Both the position numbers and the translations under genes were made by a program. A DNA stretch of 64,000 bases from Ruminococcus hominis (GTDB lineage: Bacteria; Bacillota; Clostridia; Lachnospirales; Lachnospiraceae): NCBI RefSeq assembly GCF_014287355.1, contig NZ_JACOPE010000001.1, positions 3,380,227 to 3,444,226 of the forward strand. Reading direction: 5' to 3'. The notes below the pieces were generated by a model that had not been told where the DNA came from, searched no databases, and saw nothing but the letters and a program-made list of their open reading frames with translations. Position 1 is the stretch's first letter; each line of letters opens with the position of its first letter. This document shows positions 26,352 to 35,299 of the stretch, piece after piece.

Positions 26352-26911
26352 CGTTCCTGACCTCTGGATTTTTGTCTCTGCTTCACACGCTGGCGGTGCT
26401 TTGCTTTTCTTTCTACAGATTTCTGCAGTTTCTTTCTGACAGATGGTTTCTTCACCTGTTTCTTTTTCAGTTCTACTCCGGCATATTCCCGGAAAGCCGC
26501 TGTCATCACATCCACATCTTTAGCCTTAAAGAAGACCAGATATTTTGGTGGATCCGCACCGACTTCTTTTTTCAGGCTGTAATCAATCCCGTACTTTCTT
26601 GCCACACGGTCAAAGGATTTGATATTTTCATCTGTGATCTTTATGTTGGAAAGCTGTACTCCCTGTGCATTCAGCTGCTTGATGGTCTGCTTTCCATGTG
26701 GCTTTTTCTTTTCAATCTTTTTTCGGGCTTTTTCCCTTCCTTTCTCCTGGGCCCGTCCGGTCTTTTCAGCCATTTTCACCTGCGTTGCTTTCTGTTTCCT
26801 CCGGTTGTCCATTTCCAGGAACTTCCGAAGGGCTGCTTTTAGCACACTGGCAGTGATCTTGACTCCCTGGATGCTCAGGCTGATCACTTTCTGATTTACT
26901 TCTTCCTGCAA
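26348..26911 (-). CDS. pcfB: PcfB family conjugation protein (DUF3801)
   Basis: This 187-residue, strongly basic protein (Lys/Arg-rich at about 30-75 and over the last 35 residues) has a DUF3801/PcfB core at about 5-25 and 85-150 (LSNIKITDENIKSFDRVARK). PcfB of pCF10 assists relaxosome docking at the coupling protein. Here the gene immediately precedes and overlaps virD4, as in related ICEs. The start at TTG 26,911 overlaps the stop of the upstream gene (TAATTG). Confidence 0.82.
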   Translation of the reverse strand: MQEEVNQKVISLSIQGVKITASVLKAALRKFLEMDNRRKQKATQVKMAEKTGRAQEKGREKARKKIEKKKPHGKQTIKQLNAQGVQLSNIKITDENIKSFDRVARKYGIDYSLKKEVGADPPKYLVFFKAKDVDVMTAAFREYAGVELKKKQVKKPSVRKKLQKSVERKAKHRQRVKQRQKSRGQER

Positions 26912-27190
26912 TTACCCACGTCCTTTCTTTCCTTTCATTTCAGAATGAAGACGGGCAATACAATATCCGATGCATGGAACATGTTTTCCATACGGACAGC
27001 CACCACATGGTGTTGTTTTTACCGCTTTTTTCTTTTCAGGAAGCAGATAATGGCACTGCTTCAAGTTACAGCCTTTCTTTTTGCCTCCCCACCAGTAACA
27101 GTACTTACAGGACCATGGCTTTTCTTCGCTGTACTTTCTTCCTTCTATAGCTGCATTTGGTTCTATGATCAGATCTTTATTTGTCTTCAT
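26912..27190 (-). CDS. Small Cys-rich ICE protein
   Basis: This 92-residue protein has ten cysteines arranged as CKYCYWW, CNLKQCHY, CGGCPY and CIGYC, which suggests one or two metal centres. I know no defined family. It sits between the small membrane protein and pcfB in the transfer operon. The ATG at 27,190 follows GAGGAAGAACAGA and overlaps the stop region of the preceding gene. Confidence 0.6.
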   Translation of the reverse strand: MKTNKDLIIEPNAAIEGRKYSEEKPWSCKYCYWWGGKKKGCNLKQCHYLLPEKKKAVKTTPCGGCPYGKHVPCIGYCIARLHSEMKGKKGRG

Positions 27191-27323
27191 TCTGTTCTTC
27201 CTCTTTTCTCATGATTTCTGTCAGTTTTTTCTCTGCCTGACTTCCGGCAGCAATGAGACAATACAAAACTGTAAATATTGCCGCTGCTCCCAGAAGAGCA
27301 ACAAAAATAATGATATTTCTCAT
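27177..27323 (-). CDS. Small single-pass membrane protein
   Basis: This 48-residue protein has an N-terminal membrane segment (MRNIIIFVALLGAAAIFTVL) and a charged C-terminal helix ending EEEQNEDK. The ATG at 27,323 lies 5 bases after GGGAG, and the stop overlaps the start of the Cys-rich protein gene by 14 bp. Composition and coupling support a real gene; it is the first gene after the adhesin terminator. Confidence 0.6.
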   Translation of the reverse strand: MRNIIIFVALLGAAAIFTVLYCLIAAGSQAEKKLTEIMRKEEEQNEDK

Positions 27324-27335
27324 GGTTTCTCCCAT

Positions 27336-27377
27336 CTAAAAAAGCGTCCACAGATTCCTTTCGGTTTCCATGAACGC
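27336..27377 (-). terminator. Terminator after the adhesin gene
   Basis: On the minus strand GCGTTCA (27,377-27,371) pairs with TGGACGC (27,350-27,344), followed by TTTTTT. It sits between the adhesin stop and the transfer genes and would attenuate read-through into them. Confidence 0.65.
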
Positions 27378-27391
27378 TCATTCTTATTTGA

Positions 27392-30300
27392 TTAGTGTTT
27401 CTTTTTTCTCATAAATGCAAGGGCTCCTGTACCAGTCGCACCAATGCCGAGAAGCATAAACCACAGCCACAGATTGGTGTTATCCCCAGTCTTTGGTGAA
27501 TCACTGACAGGTTTTCCACCTTCCGGTGTCTTTTCTGCCGGTTTTTCCTCATCTACCATGGTTACATGCTGTACTTCACTAGTATCCTTTACTTCGAATT
27601 CCACATCTTTTGCAACCAGATAGCCATCCGGTGCTGTTTCTTCACGGAGAGTGTATTTTCCGATTGGAAGCATTTCGATGTAATGTGCTTTCTCTGTACT
27701 GGTCCAGCTTTCGACAACTTTTCCATCCTGATCAAGGATCGTGAGTTTTGCTCCCGGAAGTTCTTTTCCGGCGATATCCTGTTTGGAGATTTTCACCTTC
27801 GTCACATCATCCTTCATCTCAACTTTCTGCACATCGGCAGTATCTTTGATGGTGAACTTCACGCTTTCAGCTGTCACATAACCATCGGCCGGTTTTGTTT
27901 CAACCAGTGCGTATTCTTTTCCGACAGTCAGCTCACGGATCACATGTGCTTCTTTACCGGAAGTCCATTCATCCACGATATTTCCATCGGCATCTACCAC
28001 TTTCAGCTTACATCCTGGAAGTTCTTTTCCGGTTGTCAGACTGGATTTGGTAAATTCTACAACGGTTGGCTGATTCTCAAAGGTAAAATCATAAGTGACT
28101 GTCGGCTGATCCTCACCTGCATACTCAAAAGTAAATTCCTTTACTTCATCGTTGGTTACGAATCCATCCGGTGCATAGAGTTCTTTTACATAGTAAGTGG
28201 CTCCTATTGGAAGATCTGCAACAAATGTGATCTTTCCTTCTTCATCCGTAGATTTCAGTTCAATGATCTCATTGGCTTCGATCAGGACTTTACCAGTTGT
28301 CTCAGACTTAATGTCTTCTTTGGCAAATAATCCAAAGATAGCGCCTTCCAATGTACGGTCAGAATCTTTTTCTTTCTTAAGTACACTGACTTCTACTCTC
28401 TGGCGGTTGTTCTGCCAGTCTTTGTCATAGACTACAACTGGTGTATTCTGATCCACGTAAGTCAGATCTACATGACGGATCTCACCATCCAGTACATGAC
28501 CGTAAGCAGTTCCTGTTTCTTTCACATAGTATTTACCAAGTGGAAGATTTTCCAGTTTTGCAATACCGGTTTCATCTGTCTTTATTGTTGCAATCAGTTC
28601 ATCCTTTTTATAGTAATCGTCACTGACGCCATCGGCAGCCTTAATGTCTTCCTCAGCATAGACTTCAAACGTAACATCTGTCAGCTTTCCAGTTACATAG
28701 TTGAAAATGTGTTCCACCACACCTTTGACCTTATCGGCCAGTGTAACAGAATCCAGGAATTCTCCCTTCTTGTTGATTATGAGTTCACCAACCGGTACCT
28801 CGTCCTTCATTTCCACTTTTTGAACCTCTCCGGTATCTTTGACTGTGAATGTCACATCATTGGCTACCAGATAACCATGTGGTGCAAACTCTTCATGTAG
28901 GGTATAATTCTCACCCACTTTCAGATATTTGATCACATGCGGTGCATCTTTGGAAGATGTCCAGCTGTCTACTACATTTCCATCTTTATCCGTTACTTTC
29001 AGATAAGCTCCATCCAGTTCTACACCGGTTGTTGCATCTGATTTTGTGATCTCAACAGTTGTCGGCTGGTTCTTCTTTACGGATTTTAATGTTACTGTCT
29101 GTACATCCTGCCCCTGATAAGAAGCATCAAATCTCAGTACTTCATCCGAAGATACGAATCCATCTGGTGCTTTCAGTTCTTTTACATAATAGCTTCCAAG
29201 TGGAAGATCCAGTGTACATGCTGCCTGACCTTTTTCATCAGAAGTCATTTCCTGTAAAAGAGTATCTGCTTTAACGATCACTTTTCCATCTTTCGTCTGA
29301 ATGTCTTTTGCATTGTAAATACCGAACACCGCTCCGGCTACTGTATTGCCTGTCTCAGCATCCTGTTTTTCGACCGTAATCGACACTTTCTGTCGTTCAT
29401 CTGTGACAGAGATTTCTTTCTCGATCACTGCAGTATCCTGATCCGCATAAGCAAATTCGACATTTTCCAGCACGGTATTTAACACATAAGTGTCCGGTGC
29501 ATTCTTCTCTTTAACATAGTACCTGCCAAGTGGAAGATTCTTTACGGTTGCATAACCATCTGCATCCGTTGTGACGGTTGCTACCAGTGCATCCTTTGCA
29601 AAATACAGAGTTCTCTGTCCATCTGCATCTACCTGATGATCGGCAGTATAAATATCCTCTGCCGCATAGACTTCAAATTCAGCACCTGCAAGTCCAGCCA
29701 TTTCATACTGGAAGTCCTTATCAAATCCCTTTAACACTTCACCCTGTTTATAGATCTTTAACTGACCTTTGACCGGGGCATTGGTATATTCCACATCAAT
29801 GACTGCATCTCCTGTGACAGGATCGGTCAGATAAGCAGTATCTGTATCAACTGCAACTGTCACATAGTTTTTGGATATTGTGTACCCATCGGGTGCCGTC
29901 ACTTCCTCAATCCGGTAGTTACCAGGTTTCAGATTCTTTGGCAGTACCAGGTATCCTTCCTCGTTTGTGAAATAAGATTTGTGTACTGTTGGCTTCGGAT
30001 AGGATGTTGTCTGTTCCACATATTTCTGGTTATCCAGGTCGTATACCTTGAACTCAGTATTTGCCAGGAGTACAGATTTCTGTGTTTCTGCATCCTTTTT
30101 GATAATCTTTAATTTTGCTTTGAATTCTTTATCCAGAAGCACTCGCCATGTCTGCGGTGTATCTGGATAATTCTCTGTGATCTTCACTACAAAATCATCA
30201 ACCGGTGCATAGTTGTGTTTGCTTGTGGTTTCTCTTACCACATAAGTTCCATATGGAAGCGGAATCGATCTTGCATATCCTTTTTCATCGGTAAACATTT

Positions 30301-32653
30301 CTGTCTGTCCATCTGCAGTCAGTACAACCGGTCTGGCTGAATCAAAATCATAACTTCCATCTGCCTTTACTTTCAGATTACTGACAAGCCATGCTGAAAA
30401 ACCAACTCCCTTAAGAAGATCTGCATCGGTTTTTCCATTGTTTGCTGCCTTAATGATCTGGAATGGCTGTTTGACGACAGTTTCTTTACATACAGAAGTT
30501 CTTTCTACTGTCGGAACAGTAGCACCTTCGTAAGTACAGTCCACATCATGTTCTGTCGGATCCAGTACGTATCCCACCGGAGCACTAAGCTCTTTCAGAT
30601 AATACTTTCCAAGATAGAGATCCGATACAGAAGCTTCGCCATTCTTATCCGTTGTCAGGGATGTGATCAGGGTGTCTTTCTTATAGATTGTTCCGGTTCT
30701 TCCATCCGGATGAACAATGTCTTCCCTTGCATAAAGACCATATACCGCACCTTCCAGTGTTGCATCACCCTGGGCTTCATTGCCTGTCTCAGCATCCTGT
30801 TTTGCAATGTTGAGCTTTGCATTTACTCGTTTGTCCGTTACATTTTTAGTCGTTGTCTTTCCGATAGCAAGAGTCACATTATAAGACTTTGTATCAATCT
30901 GATACCCTGTTGGAACAGAGATTTCTTTCAGATAAACAACTTCCTGTGTCTTTTCCATTGTGAGCTGTGAAGCACCATTCTGATCAGTTGCAGGCATCTC
31001 TGCAATCAGCTTTGTACATGCAGCATCGGAATAGATCCCGTACACTGCACCAGCCAGTGCGTTGCCTGTATCCTGGTCTTTCTTTACAATGGATACCTTG
31101 CATTCTTTTGTCCAGGTTACTTTAAAATCCACATATTTCTCATTTCCGACACCTTCACCGAAAACAAGAGCCAGGTCCTGTGTTCCAGATCCTGTTACAA
31201 TCTTGTAAGCAGAGTATTCTTTATCAATGCTTCCCTTCATCCGAGAAGAAAATGTAGCACTGACGCTCTCTGCCTGATCAAGTGGTGCTGTCAGATAAAA
31301 CTGTGTACCTCCACTGATTTCTACACTTGCTCCTGCAGCACTGGTTTTACCGGTTGTCACATTTACAAGCTTTACACCGCTTGGCAACTTAAATGTGATT
31401 GTCTGCAGTTTATCTGCTTTGAATGTGATCACGCTTGTTCGCTGGCTGTTTCCTTCCACATAAGCCTTTACATTAGATTCGGAAAAGCTCATATCTACAG
31501 ACGGAATGTCCGGCATATTTACACAATAATTGTAAAGCTCCATTGCCAGGTTCTTTCCTGTTGCATTAGTTCCGGATGCCCAGTCACTGGATCCATTTGC
31601 ATAAGCTGCTGCAAGATGGGTAATGATGAATCTCTTTCCTGCCGGAAAATCCGGATGTTTCTCATCGAAGAAACCATTCTCATCACTTGCTTTTGTTCCG
31701 TAATAGCAGACCTTTGCAAGTGTCTTTCCATCGGCAAGTTTCTGGATTGTATAAGTTCCATTTCCCGGTCCTTTTTTCGATGGTTCAACACAGTATGCTG
31801 TCGCATTGATGCTTCCCCATTTCACATAATATGGACAAGTCAGATAAGAACCTAATCCATAATCTGCGTAATAGTACCAGGAACCGGCTGTGACTGTGAC
31901 TGATTTTGTTCCTGTCTCACCAGAAGCAAGCATCATTGGCATATCAAAAGTAATACTTTCGCCTGCTTCAAGATCTGCAAGAGCAACTTCCTGGTCAACA
32001 GCTTCCTGCATAACCTCTGAGAGTGTGATCCCTGTTTCCGGATCAACGGTCTCCTGATTCTCCGTTGCTTCGATCTCTGCATCAAATTCTTTTTCTGTCA
32101 GTTCTGTTTTGCTCTCCGTTTCAGCAGCACCAGTTTCCTCTGTAGACGAGTCAGCCTCAGAATCCTCTGTTTCTGTCTTATCGGAAGAACCAGCATCCTG
32201 ATCAGAAGAACTTTCTGACTGCGAATCTTTCTGCTGATCCGCTTCTTTTACCACGATCTTTCGATTGATCTGGTAGGTTGGGTGATCCGTTGTCTGTGGT
32301 TCTACATAATAGACTGCCTTATAGGAATTGGCATAATCGGTAGAAAAATCATTCCCGTCCGCATCTTTTGCTTCCTGAAATGTAACTTTTACTTTGCTGT
32401 CATCCTGGATCGTAAGACCGGTATAATCACTCTTTACATCGAAATTGTCTCCAACCTTGATCTCATAATCCTTTGCAGTTACCACTTCATCTTCATCCAA
32501 CTGATCCTTGATCTCCTCATAATACGGAATCTTTTTTACAGATCCAGCATCATCAGAAGCATAGGCAACAGCGGGAGAGAGTACCGTCGATAGAACCGTT
32601 ACTGCAGTCAGTAAACCGGACATCACCCTGCGTGCTTTCTTTTTCACGTTCAT
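27392..32653 (-). CDS. Giant Cna_B/SpaA-repeat surface adhesin with sortase signal
   Basis: This 1753-residue cell-wall protein has a signal peptide (1-32, ending AVAYA). A thioester-type head at about 260-450 contains an AYCVEP cysteine. Eleven tandem SpaA/Cna_B-like isopeptide domains follow, each with a Lys near the start (for example VSIVKKDQDTG) and a closing YYVKE or YTLREE Glu strand. The sortase signal is SPKTG, then a membrane segment and a KKKH tail. Such proteins stabilise mating contacts or bind host surfaces and are common in Tn1549-like ICEs. It is preceded by a leader of about 400 nt with a copy of the sigma-like motif, and followed by a terminator. Confidence 0.92.
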   Translation of the reverse strand: MNVKKKARRVMSGLLTAVTVLSTVLSPAVAYASDDAGSVKKIPYYEEIKDQLDEDEVVTAKDYEIKVGDNFDVKSDYTGLTIQDDSKVKVTFQEAKDADGNDFSTDYANSYKAVYYVEPQTTDHPTYQINRKIVVKEADQQKDSQSESSSDQDAGSSDKTETEDSEADSSTEETGAAETESKTELTEKEFDAEIEATENQETVDPETGITLSEVMQEAVDQEVALADLEAGESITFDMPMMLASGETGTKSVTVTAGSWYYYADYGLGSYLTCPYYVKWGSINATAYCVEPSKKGPGNGTYTIQKLADGKTLAKVCYYGTKASDENGFFDEKHPDFPAGKRFIITHLAAAYANGSSDWASGTNATGKNLAMELYNYCVNMPDIPSVDMSFSESNVKAYVEGNSQRTSVITFKADKLQTITFKLPSGVKLVNVTTGKTSAAGASVEISGGTQFYLTAPLDQAESVSATFSSRMKGSIDKEYSAYKIVTGSGTQDLALVFGEGVGNEKYVDFKVTWTKECKVSIVKKDQDTGNALAGAVYGIYSDAACTKLIAEMPATDQNGASQLTMEKTQEVVYLKEISVPTGYQIDTKSYNVTLAIGKTTTKNVTDKRVNAKLNIAKQDAETGNEAQGDATLEGAVYGLYAREDIVHPDGRTGTIYKKDTLITSLTTDKNGEASVSDLYLGKYYLKELSAPVGYVLDPTEHDVDCTYEGATVPTVERTSVCKETVVKQPFQIIKAANNGKTDADLLKGVGFSAWLVSNLKVKADGSYDFDSARPVVLTADGQTEMFTDEKGYARSIPLPYGTYVVRETTSKHNYAPVDDFVVKITENYPDTPQTWRVLLDKEFKAKLKIIKKDAETQKSVLLANTEFKVYDLDNQKYVEQTTSYPKPTVHKSYFTNEEGYLVLPKNLKPGNYRIEEVTAPDGYTISKNYVTVAVDTDTAYLTDPVTGDAVIDVEYTNAPVKGQLKIYKQGEVLKGFDKDFQYEMAGLAGAEFEVYAAEDIYTADHQVDADGQRTLYFAKDALVATVTTDADGYATVKNLPLGRYYVKEKNAPDTYVLNTVLENVEFAYADQDTAVIEKEISVTDERQKVSITVEKQDAETGNTVAGAVFGIYNAKDIQTKDGKVIVKADTLLQEMTSDEKGQAACTLDLPLGSYYVKELKAPDGFVSSDEVLRFDASYQGQDVQTVTLKSVKKNQPTTVEITKSDATTGVELDGAYLKVTDKDGNVVDSWTSSKDAPHVIKYLKVGENYTLHEEFAPHGYLVANDVTFTVKDTGEVQKVEMKDEVPVGELIINKKGEFLDSVTLADKVKGVVEHIFNYVTGKLTDVTFEVYAEEDIKAADGVSDDYYKKDELIATIKTDETGIAKLENLPLGKYYVKETGTAYGHVLDGEIRHVDLTYVDQNTPVVVYDKDWQNNRQRVEVSVLKKEKDSDRTLEGAIFGLFAKEDIKSETTGKVLIEANEIIELKSTDEEGKITFVADLPIGATYYVKELYAPDGFVTNDEVKEFTFEYAGEDQPTVTYDFTFENQPTVVEFTKSSLTTGKELPGCKLKVVDADGNIVDEWTSGKEAHVIRELTVGKEYALVETKPADGYVTAESVKFTIKDTADVQKVEMKDDVTKVKISKQDIAGKELPGAKLTILDQDGKVVESWTSTEKAHYIEMLPIGKYTLREETAPDGYLVAKDVEFEVKDTSEVQHVTMVDEEKPAEKTPEGGKPVSDSPKTGDNTNLWLWFMLLGIGATGTGALAFMRKKKH

Positions 32654-33065
32654 TCTCTTAAATCCTTCCTTTCTGATTCTTTTGTGTATGGTTATCTGTT
32701 AGTTTCTGCATATTATCTTTTATACGAAGATGATCGCCTCCTTTCCTGAAATTTGTGCTATTTGGGACAGTCAGCACAAGCTGAGATAACAGCACAAATA
32801 TATGGCGGTACCTGTTTGTCACAAATACCGCCACATGATTTCTACTGTCATCCTCTTTTTAGATTCAGACATTTTATTTTGATTTAAGATTTAAGCGTTT
32901 TCCTGTTTTCTTTCCCGGATCCGTTCCTATATCAGTTTCCATCTCTAATACGTTTTCTTCTGGCAGACACGCAGCTTTTCGCTCTATGCATGTTCAAACC
33001 AAATATCACTCCGGGCAGGCTATTCATTTTTCAAGGTACATGAAGGTATTCTATGCAAACCCTTC
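32654..33065 (-). promoter_or_regulatory. Long structured leader of the adhesin gene
   Basis: About 400 nt separate the promoter-like motif from the adhesin ATG. GGCGGTA (32,804-32,810) pairs with TACCGCC (32,826-32,832). A second stem pairs TTTGTGCT (32,752-32,759) with AGCACAAA (32,791-32,798) and encloses TCAGC/GCTGA. Very short reading frames of 19 and 22 codons occur near 32,865-33,000 but lack convincing ribosome sites. I do not recognise a known riboswitch class. Confidence 0.45.
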
Positions 33066-33099
33066 ATATAACGAAACGCTCAGAGCCTGTTTTACAGTG
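33066..33099 (-). promoter_or_regulatory. Repeated promoter-like motif, copy 2 (upstream of adhesin)
   Basis: On the minus strand it reads CTGTAAAAC, 15 bases, CGTTATAT, and is preceded by A/T tracts like an UP element. It lies between the sigma-like gene and the adhesin leader, reading toward the adhesin and transfer operon. Confidence 0.6.
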
Positions 33100-33126
33100 G
33101 TCTAATTCAATTTTTTTGAAATTTTT

Positions 33127-33747
33127 TTAAAATTCTTCGTTTTCCGCCTTTTTTTTCATCGTTTTTAATGCCCTGTTCAGGAGGTCATTTACACTCTGCT
33201 GTTTGATTCCCAGATAATCTGCGACATCCTGCTGACGCATTTCTTCGAAATAAACCAGATTGAGTACCATCTTTTGCCTCTCTGTCAATTCCTTGATCAG
33301 TGCATGCAGAATTTCTCTGTCGATAACATCGTCAACAAAATCTTTTGAAGATCCTCTCATAATCTCCGCATCATCTGTAACATCGCTGTTAGAAAATACA
33401 CCATGATTGGTGCTGATTTTGCGCTGGCTGTATGCCATACGGTCTTCAGCCTCCATCAGCAGACGGATATACCAGTTTTCATTATCAAAGAACTCTTTAT
33501 TGAATTCCTTGTTATCGCCAGTTACACTCACATATTCATAGTCATCACAACTATGAAGCGGAAATACGGTTGATTGATTTCCCGCTGTATAAAGCACATA
33601 TCCGTGATCATAAACAGAGATCGTTGTATCTGCATTGATCATTTCTTTTACTACAACTTTGTGTTCTTTCAAGGATTTCACGCTTGGGATTCTTTTCTCC
33701 ACATCAGCAACTTTCACGATTTTTTTCAGTTCTTTTAATGTCAACAT
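33127..33747 (-). CDS. Sigma-70-like transcription factor of the ICE
   Basis: This 206-residue protein has a C-terminal sigma region 4 helix-turn-helix at about 145-200 (LTERQKMVLNLVYFEEMRQQ, then DVADYLGIKQQSVNDLLNRA). The N-terminal 90 residues do not look like a normal region 2; WYIRLLMEAEDRMAYSQRK near residue 110 may be its remnant. ICE-borne sigma-like proteins (Tn916 Orf7 type) activate transfer genes; that role is inferred here. The ATG at 33,747 follows AAAGGTGGTCTTT. Copies of one promoter-like motif lie both upstream and downstream, which makes it a candidate for its own regulator. Confidence 0.75.
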   Translation of the reverse strand: MLTLKELKKIVKVADVEKRIPSVKSLKEHKVVVKEMINADTTISVYDHGYVLYTAGNQSTVFPLHSCDDYEYVSVTGDNKEFNKEFFDNENWYIRLLMEAEDRMAYSQRKISTNHGVFSNSDVTDDAEIMRGSSKDFVDDVIDREILHALIKELTERQKMVLNLVYFEEMRQQDVADYLGIKQQSVNDLLNRALKTMKKKAENEEF

Positions 33748-33935
33748 AAAGACCACCTTTCTGCCTTTCGGCTCCGGGTGGTCCATTCCATCTTTTATAA
33801 AATTCCTGCACAGACATAAAGAACTGCAGCACAAGAGGTCACGAACTCACCCGTTTTTTTTGAACGGGAGTCCGCGACTCCTTTGTAACGCATGTATCTG
33901 CGTTTAGATTAAGTTTGCCAGATTACCTGGCTTAT

Positions 33936-34055
33936 TCAGTTGCTATGTGCATCTTCTGATTCATTCTCTGTTTGCTCTTTGCGAAACATGGAATAATCGC
34001 CCATAGCATCGTAAGGACAATGCCTTACAAATTCCTGGTATTCGATTTCAGTCAT
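33936..34055 (-). CDS. Small protein upstream of the sigma-like gene
   Basis: This is a 39-residue frame beginning MTEIEYQEFVRHCPYDAMGD, with an excellent ribosome site (AAGGAGGAAGCAAAG) before ATG 34,055. It lies about 75 bases downstream of motif copy 3 and 190 bases upstream of the sigma-like gene, apparently in the same transcript. No family is recognised. Being small and acidic it could modulate the sigma-like protein, but nothing in the sequence proves this. Confidence 0.5.
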   Translation of the reverse strand: MTEIEYQEFVRHCPYDAMGDYSMFRKEQTENESEDAHSN

Positions 34056-34130
34056 CTTTGCTTCCTCCTTTGTGTCATATTATCAAAATCTCTATTTACA
34101 ATTATTTTTGCAGAAGAGAATTCAACCTCT

Positions 34131-34164
34131 ATATAACGAAACGCTGAGAGCCTGTTTTACAGTG
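34131..34164 (-). promoter_or_regulatory. Repeated promoter-like motif, copy 3 (upstream of sigma unit)
   Basis: It reads CTGTAAAAC, 15 bases, CGTTATAT on the minus strand, preceded by long A and T tracts (34,165-34,205 region). It is the third copy of the element also found before topB and the adhesin, and it reads toward the 39-residue gene and the sigma-like gene. Confidence 0.6.
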
Positions 34165-34204
34165 GGGTACGACAAAAAAATTTAAAAATTTTTCGAAATA
34201 CGTC

Positions 34205-34296
34205 AAAAAAGCCCGACAAAACAAATACTTCAACAATCTCCAAAACCAGAAAATACTTCTGATCTTGCAGTGTATCCGTAAATGTTTTGCCGGGCT
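34205..34296 (-). terminator. Long-loop terminator
   Basis: AGCCCGACAAAAC (34,210-34,222) pairs with GTTTTGCCGGGCT (34,284-34,296), 13 bp with one wobble, around a loop of about 60 nt. On the minus strand TTTTTT follows. It would end transcripts of the zinc-ribbon gene before the sigma unit. Confidence 0.6.
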
Positions 34297-34406
34297 CTTA
34301 GTGATTCCAGTCAGGTTCAGCTCCTTGACAAACTCTTGCTGTCTGGTGCGTTCTTGATGGTTCCTGCCAAATCCAACGCTTACTACAGACAGCTCATTCT
34401 ATTCTG

Positions 34407-34634
34407 TTATGATCCCTGATTCATCATCTTTCGGGAATATGTCCGCATCCTGGACTTTAATTGTTCATCTCGGATGTGGATCGGACGAACCGACACCATA
34501 TCATCCTTTACAAATATCTCCAATGTACTGCGACATTTTTTGCACTCCACTTCTGAATCGCTTTGTGCGCTCTTTTCAATAAATGCTCCACATACAGAGC
34601 AGTGTACATGCCATTTAATAGCACCTGATCCCAT
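34407..34634 (-). CDS. Small zinc-ribbon protein
   Basis: This 75-residue protein has two CxxC pairs (CSVCGAFIEKS and CKKCRSTLEIFV), a classical zinc ribbon of the Com type. The basic C-terminal tail is KSRMRTYSRKM. The ATG at 34,634 follows AAAGGAGGAAGCCTAT. It lies between the YolD/polymerase genes and the sigma unit. The region 34,635-34,868 upstream holds no recognisable gene. Confidence 0.6.
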   Translation of the reverse strand: MGSGAIKWHVHCSVCGAFIEKSAQSDSEVECKKCRSTLEIFVKDDMVSVRPIHIRDEQLKSRMRTYSRKMMNQGS

Positions 34635-34868
34635 ATAGGCTTCCTCCTTTAAGCAATAAGATATTTCTCCATTTATTACTCAACGGACCAAAGGGAAATC
34701 AAATCCGCCTTATGAGCATCATGCCATCCATTCCGTAAGTGCCAAAGCTGCACGAACAGCACGATTTCTATTCTGATCAGATCTGCTTTGTCGATCTGTG
34801 CATCCTTTTTTATCCTTTCACCAGCTACCACTCACTCTTTCCGGTATAAAAAATTCCGCTGTGATTAA

Positions 34869-35285
34869 TTAACATGATATTTCAATAGTTTCAAATACAT
34901 CACCAGTCAGATCACAGATGTCCTGGATCTGAATCTCGGTATCATCAATCCGTAAGTGGACTGATGGATCAAAAAATTCTACGGTTCCAGATAATGTATG
35001 GTACTGACCAATTAATGGATTCTTCCATGACTTTTGAAAATAAGTTGCCTGTATCTTCATTCCATATGCCAGGATTCTTAATTTCATATCCAGCTCATTT
35101 TTCTTTTCCTCAGATAAATCTCTTTTCGGTTCGTAAATGATTTCCTGTTGCCGGATTGTTTCATCCAGTCCACGAAGTGCCGCAAATGGAGCAAACTGTT
35201 TTGCCCTGCGTCCTACATCCATGGGATGTCTCCTGGAAACCGGTCTTGGTAAATATAAATACGGTTGATATGCACTTGCCAGCAC
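34869..35285 (-). CDS. YolD-like protein
   Basis: This 138-residue YolD-like protein is recognised by DVGRRAKQFAPFAALRGLDE near residue 25. YolD-family genes are usually found next to Y-family polymerases (uvrX/yqjW type) and have been proposed as functional analogues of UmuD; here it directly follows such a polymerase gene (15-bp gap). The start at GTG 35,285 is 8 bases after GGAGG; a GTG three codons upstream overlaps the ribosome site. Confidence 0.78.
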   Translation of the reverse strand: MLASAYQPYLYLPRPVSRRHPMDVGRRAKQFAPFAALRGLDETIRQQEIIYEPKRDLSEEKKNELDMKLRILAYGMKIQATYFQKSWKNPLIGQYHTLSGTVEFFDPSVHLRIDDTEIQIQDICDLTGDVFETIEISC

Positions 35286-35299
35286 TTTTTGCACCTCCT

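Noticed and set aside
27392..32653. Periodic repeats suggesting a CRISPR or tandem DNA array
   Set aside because: The periodicity is that of SpaA/Cna_B protein domains of 80-110 residues with diverged DNA. No spacer-repeat structure exists anywhere in the window.
32654..33065. Cyclic di-GMP (GEMM) or other known riboswitch in the adhesin leader
   Set aside because: The hairpins are real, but none of the conserved loop sequences of known classes could be seen.
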